Positions 62,876 through 64,000 of a stretch of 64,000 nt of DNA are shown one piece after another. The stretch covers positions 1 through 64,000 of the forward strand of contig CAZHLJ010000006.1 in NCBI GenBank assembly GCA_964533215.1. The letters run 5' to 3'. Every line of letters begins with the position of its first letter. The stretch's first letter is position 1. Made by a program: the position numbers and the translations under genes. Below the pieces are notes generated by a model. The model was not told the origin of the DNA. It saw only the letters and a list, made by a program, of their open reading frames with translations, and made no database searches. The DNA is from Bact-08 sp964533215. Its GTDB lineage: Bacteria > Bacteroidota > Bacteroidia > Bacteroidales > UBA932.

Positions 62876-64000
62876 TCAAAGTTTAAAGAATTCATTCAAC
62901 TCTTTTTTATGTTTGCCCGGAATTAGGATGGAGTGATTTCCAAGATGACAGTTTAAAAACTCATCTATTTCCTGATCAGATTTGAATTGGAACTTGACCT
63001 GAGTCCTGCATCTTTCAACTATACTTGTGTTTTGAATCACTTCTCCCTCAAATGCATAATACTTTTCAAGATTAGAACCTCCACATTTGAACAGTGTATA
63101 TTTTCCTAAAGGAAACTTAGCTGCAACGCCTATCCCGACCTTTGACTCATAGTGAGAAGGTAAGGAAAAAGATTTAGACATACTGAGAGGAGCTGTGCAA
63201 TGTGCCATATCTATGCTTCTATCTCCTCTTTCTATCGACGAGGGGTTTGCCATAAATGAAGAGGTGTCGCAAAGGACTTTAACAATAAGCATTGACCAAA
63301 GAGAGGGTATATCTCCTTCACAACCCGAAACTATACCGGCATCATTCAATAGAGATAGAGAAAGACAAGAGGTTGTCCTGCAGGAAGAGAGGAGGTCGAA
63401 GCATTTTATAGTCAATGCATTGAGCTCGTATTCCTCTACAAGTCTGGTTATTGCATTATGAAGCTTGAGGGCTTCGATTATATCATTTTCACACCTGTCT
63501 ACATCTTTTCTGTTGGATAAAGTCTCAAGCAAGGATCTATTAATCGAGGAAAGCCTCTCCTGATCAAACTTATCCTGCAACTTTGATATTGGTATTTCAA
63601 TGAATTTGGCTCCAAATCTATTGCTGACAAAATCAATATCAACTTTAGACGAGATCAGCCATGAAGACTCTCCACCGATGAGGCCCACATTTGTTTTTGA
63701 CAATCTATGATGCGCCCTCTGAATTTTTTGTAAATTGATGAGTTCAACTTCCAACTCTTCAAGATACTTTTTTGAAGGTTCCGCAGGATAATTCAGATGT
63801 CTATGACTTATATCTTGGTTACCAAGCCATGAGGAGATTTCAAGAGATGCAGCAAGTGAGTTGTGAAACGAATCACTGAGAATTACATATGGTTTGGGAA
63901 GTTTTAGGAATTTCTCAGAGAACTTCTCTTCAACACCTCCTGTTGCAATAAAAGCTACTACCAGGCTGTCTTCTGAGGAAAGATTTTCAAGCTCGGAACA
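62876..64000 (-). CDS. L-fucose-isomerase-like protein (COG2407 type), 5' end outside window
   Basis: The frame is open from the right edge to the stop at 62876, giving 374 visible residues with no start. Near the edge VVAFIATGGVEEKF and SDSFHNSLAASLEISSWLG resemble the N-terminal domains of the fucose/arabinose isomerase superfamily. The middle has LTIKCFDLLSS, LNDAGIVSGCEGDIPSLWSM and FMANPSSI, and then MAHCTAPL and SHYESKVGIGV, the COG2407 pattern with Glu and Asp that could bind metal. Members of this group are not all sugar isomerases. It is 1 base from the DUF2520 gene, so the two are cotranscribed. Confidence 0.65.
   Translation of the reverse strand, partial: CSELENLSSEDSLVVAFIATGGVEEKFSEKFLKLPKPYVILSDSFHNSLAASLEISSWLGNQDISHRHLNYPAEPSKKYLEELEVELINLQKIQRAHHRLSKTNVGLIGGESSWLISSKVDIDFVSNRFGAKFIEIPISKLQDKFDQERLSSINRSLLETLSNRKDVDRCENDIIEALKLHNAITRLVEEYELNALTIKCFDLLSSCRTTSCLSLSLLNDAGIVSGCEGDIPSLWSMLIVKVLCDTSSFMANPSSIERGDRSIDMAHCTAPLSMSKSFSLPSHYESKVGIGVAAKFPLGKYTLFKCGGSNLEKYYAFEGEVIQNTSIVERCRTQVKFQFKSDQEIDEFLNCHLGNHSILIPGKHKKELNEFFKL

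Noticed and set aside
1..64000. Mobile elements, CRISPR arrays, phage genes and tRNA or rRNA genes
   Set aside because: No transposase, integrase, regular repeat-spacer array, phage structural gene or cloverleaf-like sequence was noticed on reading the intergenic regions; a dedicated tRNA scan was not possible.

Overview
The window is chromosomal DNA of an AT-rich, anaerobic member of the Bacteroidota, most likely Bacteroidales. It carries two SusC/SusD pairs, many lipoprotein signals ending in a Cys lipobox, perfect Bacteroides-type -7 promoter boxes (TAnnTTTG) in front of several transcription units, weak Shine-Dalgarno signals, an anaerobic sulfatase-maturase, ferredoxin-linked 2-oxoacid oxidoreductase, rubredoxin, ATP-type PEP carboxykinase, and a structured 6S-like RNA between zapA and rny. 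I see no mobile element, prophage, CRISPR array, rRNA or tRNA. No gene-free stretch exceeds 300 bases; the longest (41569-41801) holds the 6S-like RNA.

Region 1 (1-16400) begins with a terminator, a DUF2461 protein, a YiiX-like hydrolase and a secreted HAD phosphatase. It continues with what looks like a glycerol-phosphate scavenging locus: a DeoR/GlpR-type repressor divergent from glpD, a GlpT-type antiporter, a lipoprotein calcineurin-like phosphoesterase, SusC, SusD (SusD-like_2 type), a second phosphoesterase without a lipobox, and a BACON-domain lipoprotein. The order suggests phosphoesterase action outside the inner membrane, SusCD uptake of the substrate, GlpT import of glycerol-3-phosphate, and GlpD oxidation to DHAP. 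I regard this as the most interesting system in the window; the substrate is inferred, not shown.

Region 2 (16450-37441) is starch and maltodextrin metabolism. anSME, ProX-type deacylase and MalQ lie on the minus strand. On the plus strand are a small membrane protein, a LytS-type sensor kinase and a LytTR regulator, followed by an MFS maltose-type transporter, SusC, SusD, SusE-like protein, three lipoprotein GH13 amylases and a SusA-like GH13 neopullulanase. SusR and the GH97 SusB of the Bacteroides sus system are absent from the window.

Region 3 (37480-49400) holds a Nit2-like omega-amidase and a 5'-nucleotidase lipoprotein, then on the minus strand rny, 6S-like RNA, zapA and a coiled-coil partner, a four-subunit 2-oxoacid:ferredoxin oxidoreductase (vor/kor), a tiny membrane protein, a fused ADP-forming acyl-CoA synthetase, a B12-binding radical SAM protein and rubredoxin. 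The oxidoreductase plus ADP-forming synthetase would oxidise 2-oxoacids and conserve ATP.

Region 4 (49480-54700) is a tight plus-strand operon for disposal of 5'-methylthioadenosine and/or 5'-deoxyadenosine: deaminase, purine nucleoside phosphorylase, class II aldolase, MtnA isomerase, a HAD phosphatase and an MBL-fold hydrolase.

Region 5 (54730-64000) is mostly housekeeping: an M2 (ACE-like) peptidase lipoprotein with a periplasmic cyclophilin, pckA, recQ, then a minus-strand run of Maf, KdsC, a DUF2520 Rossmann protein and an L-fucose-isomerase-like (COG2407-type) gene that runs off the right edge.
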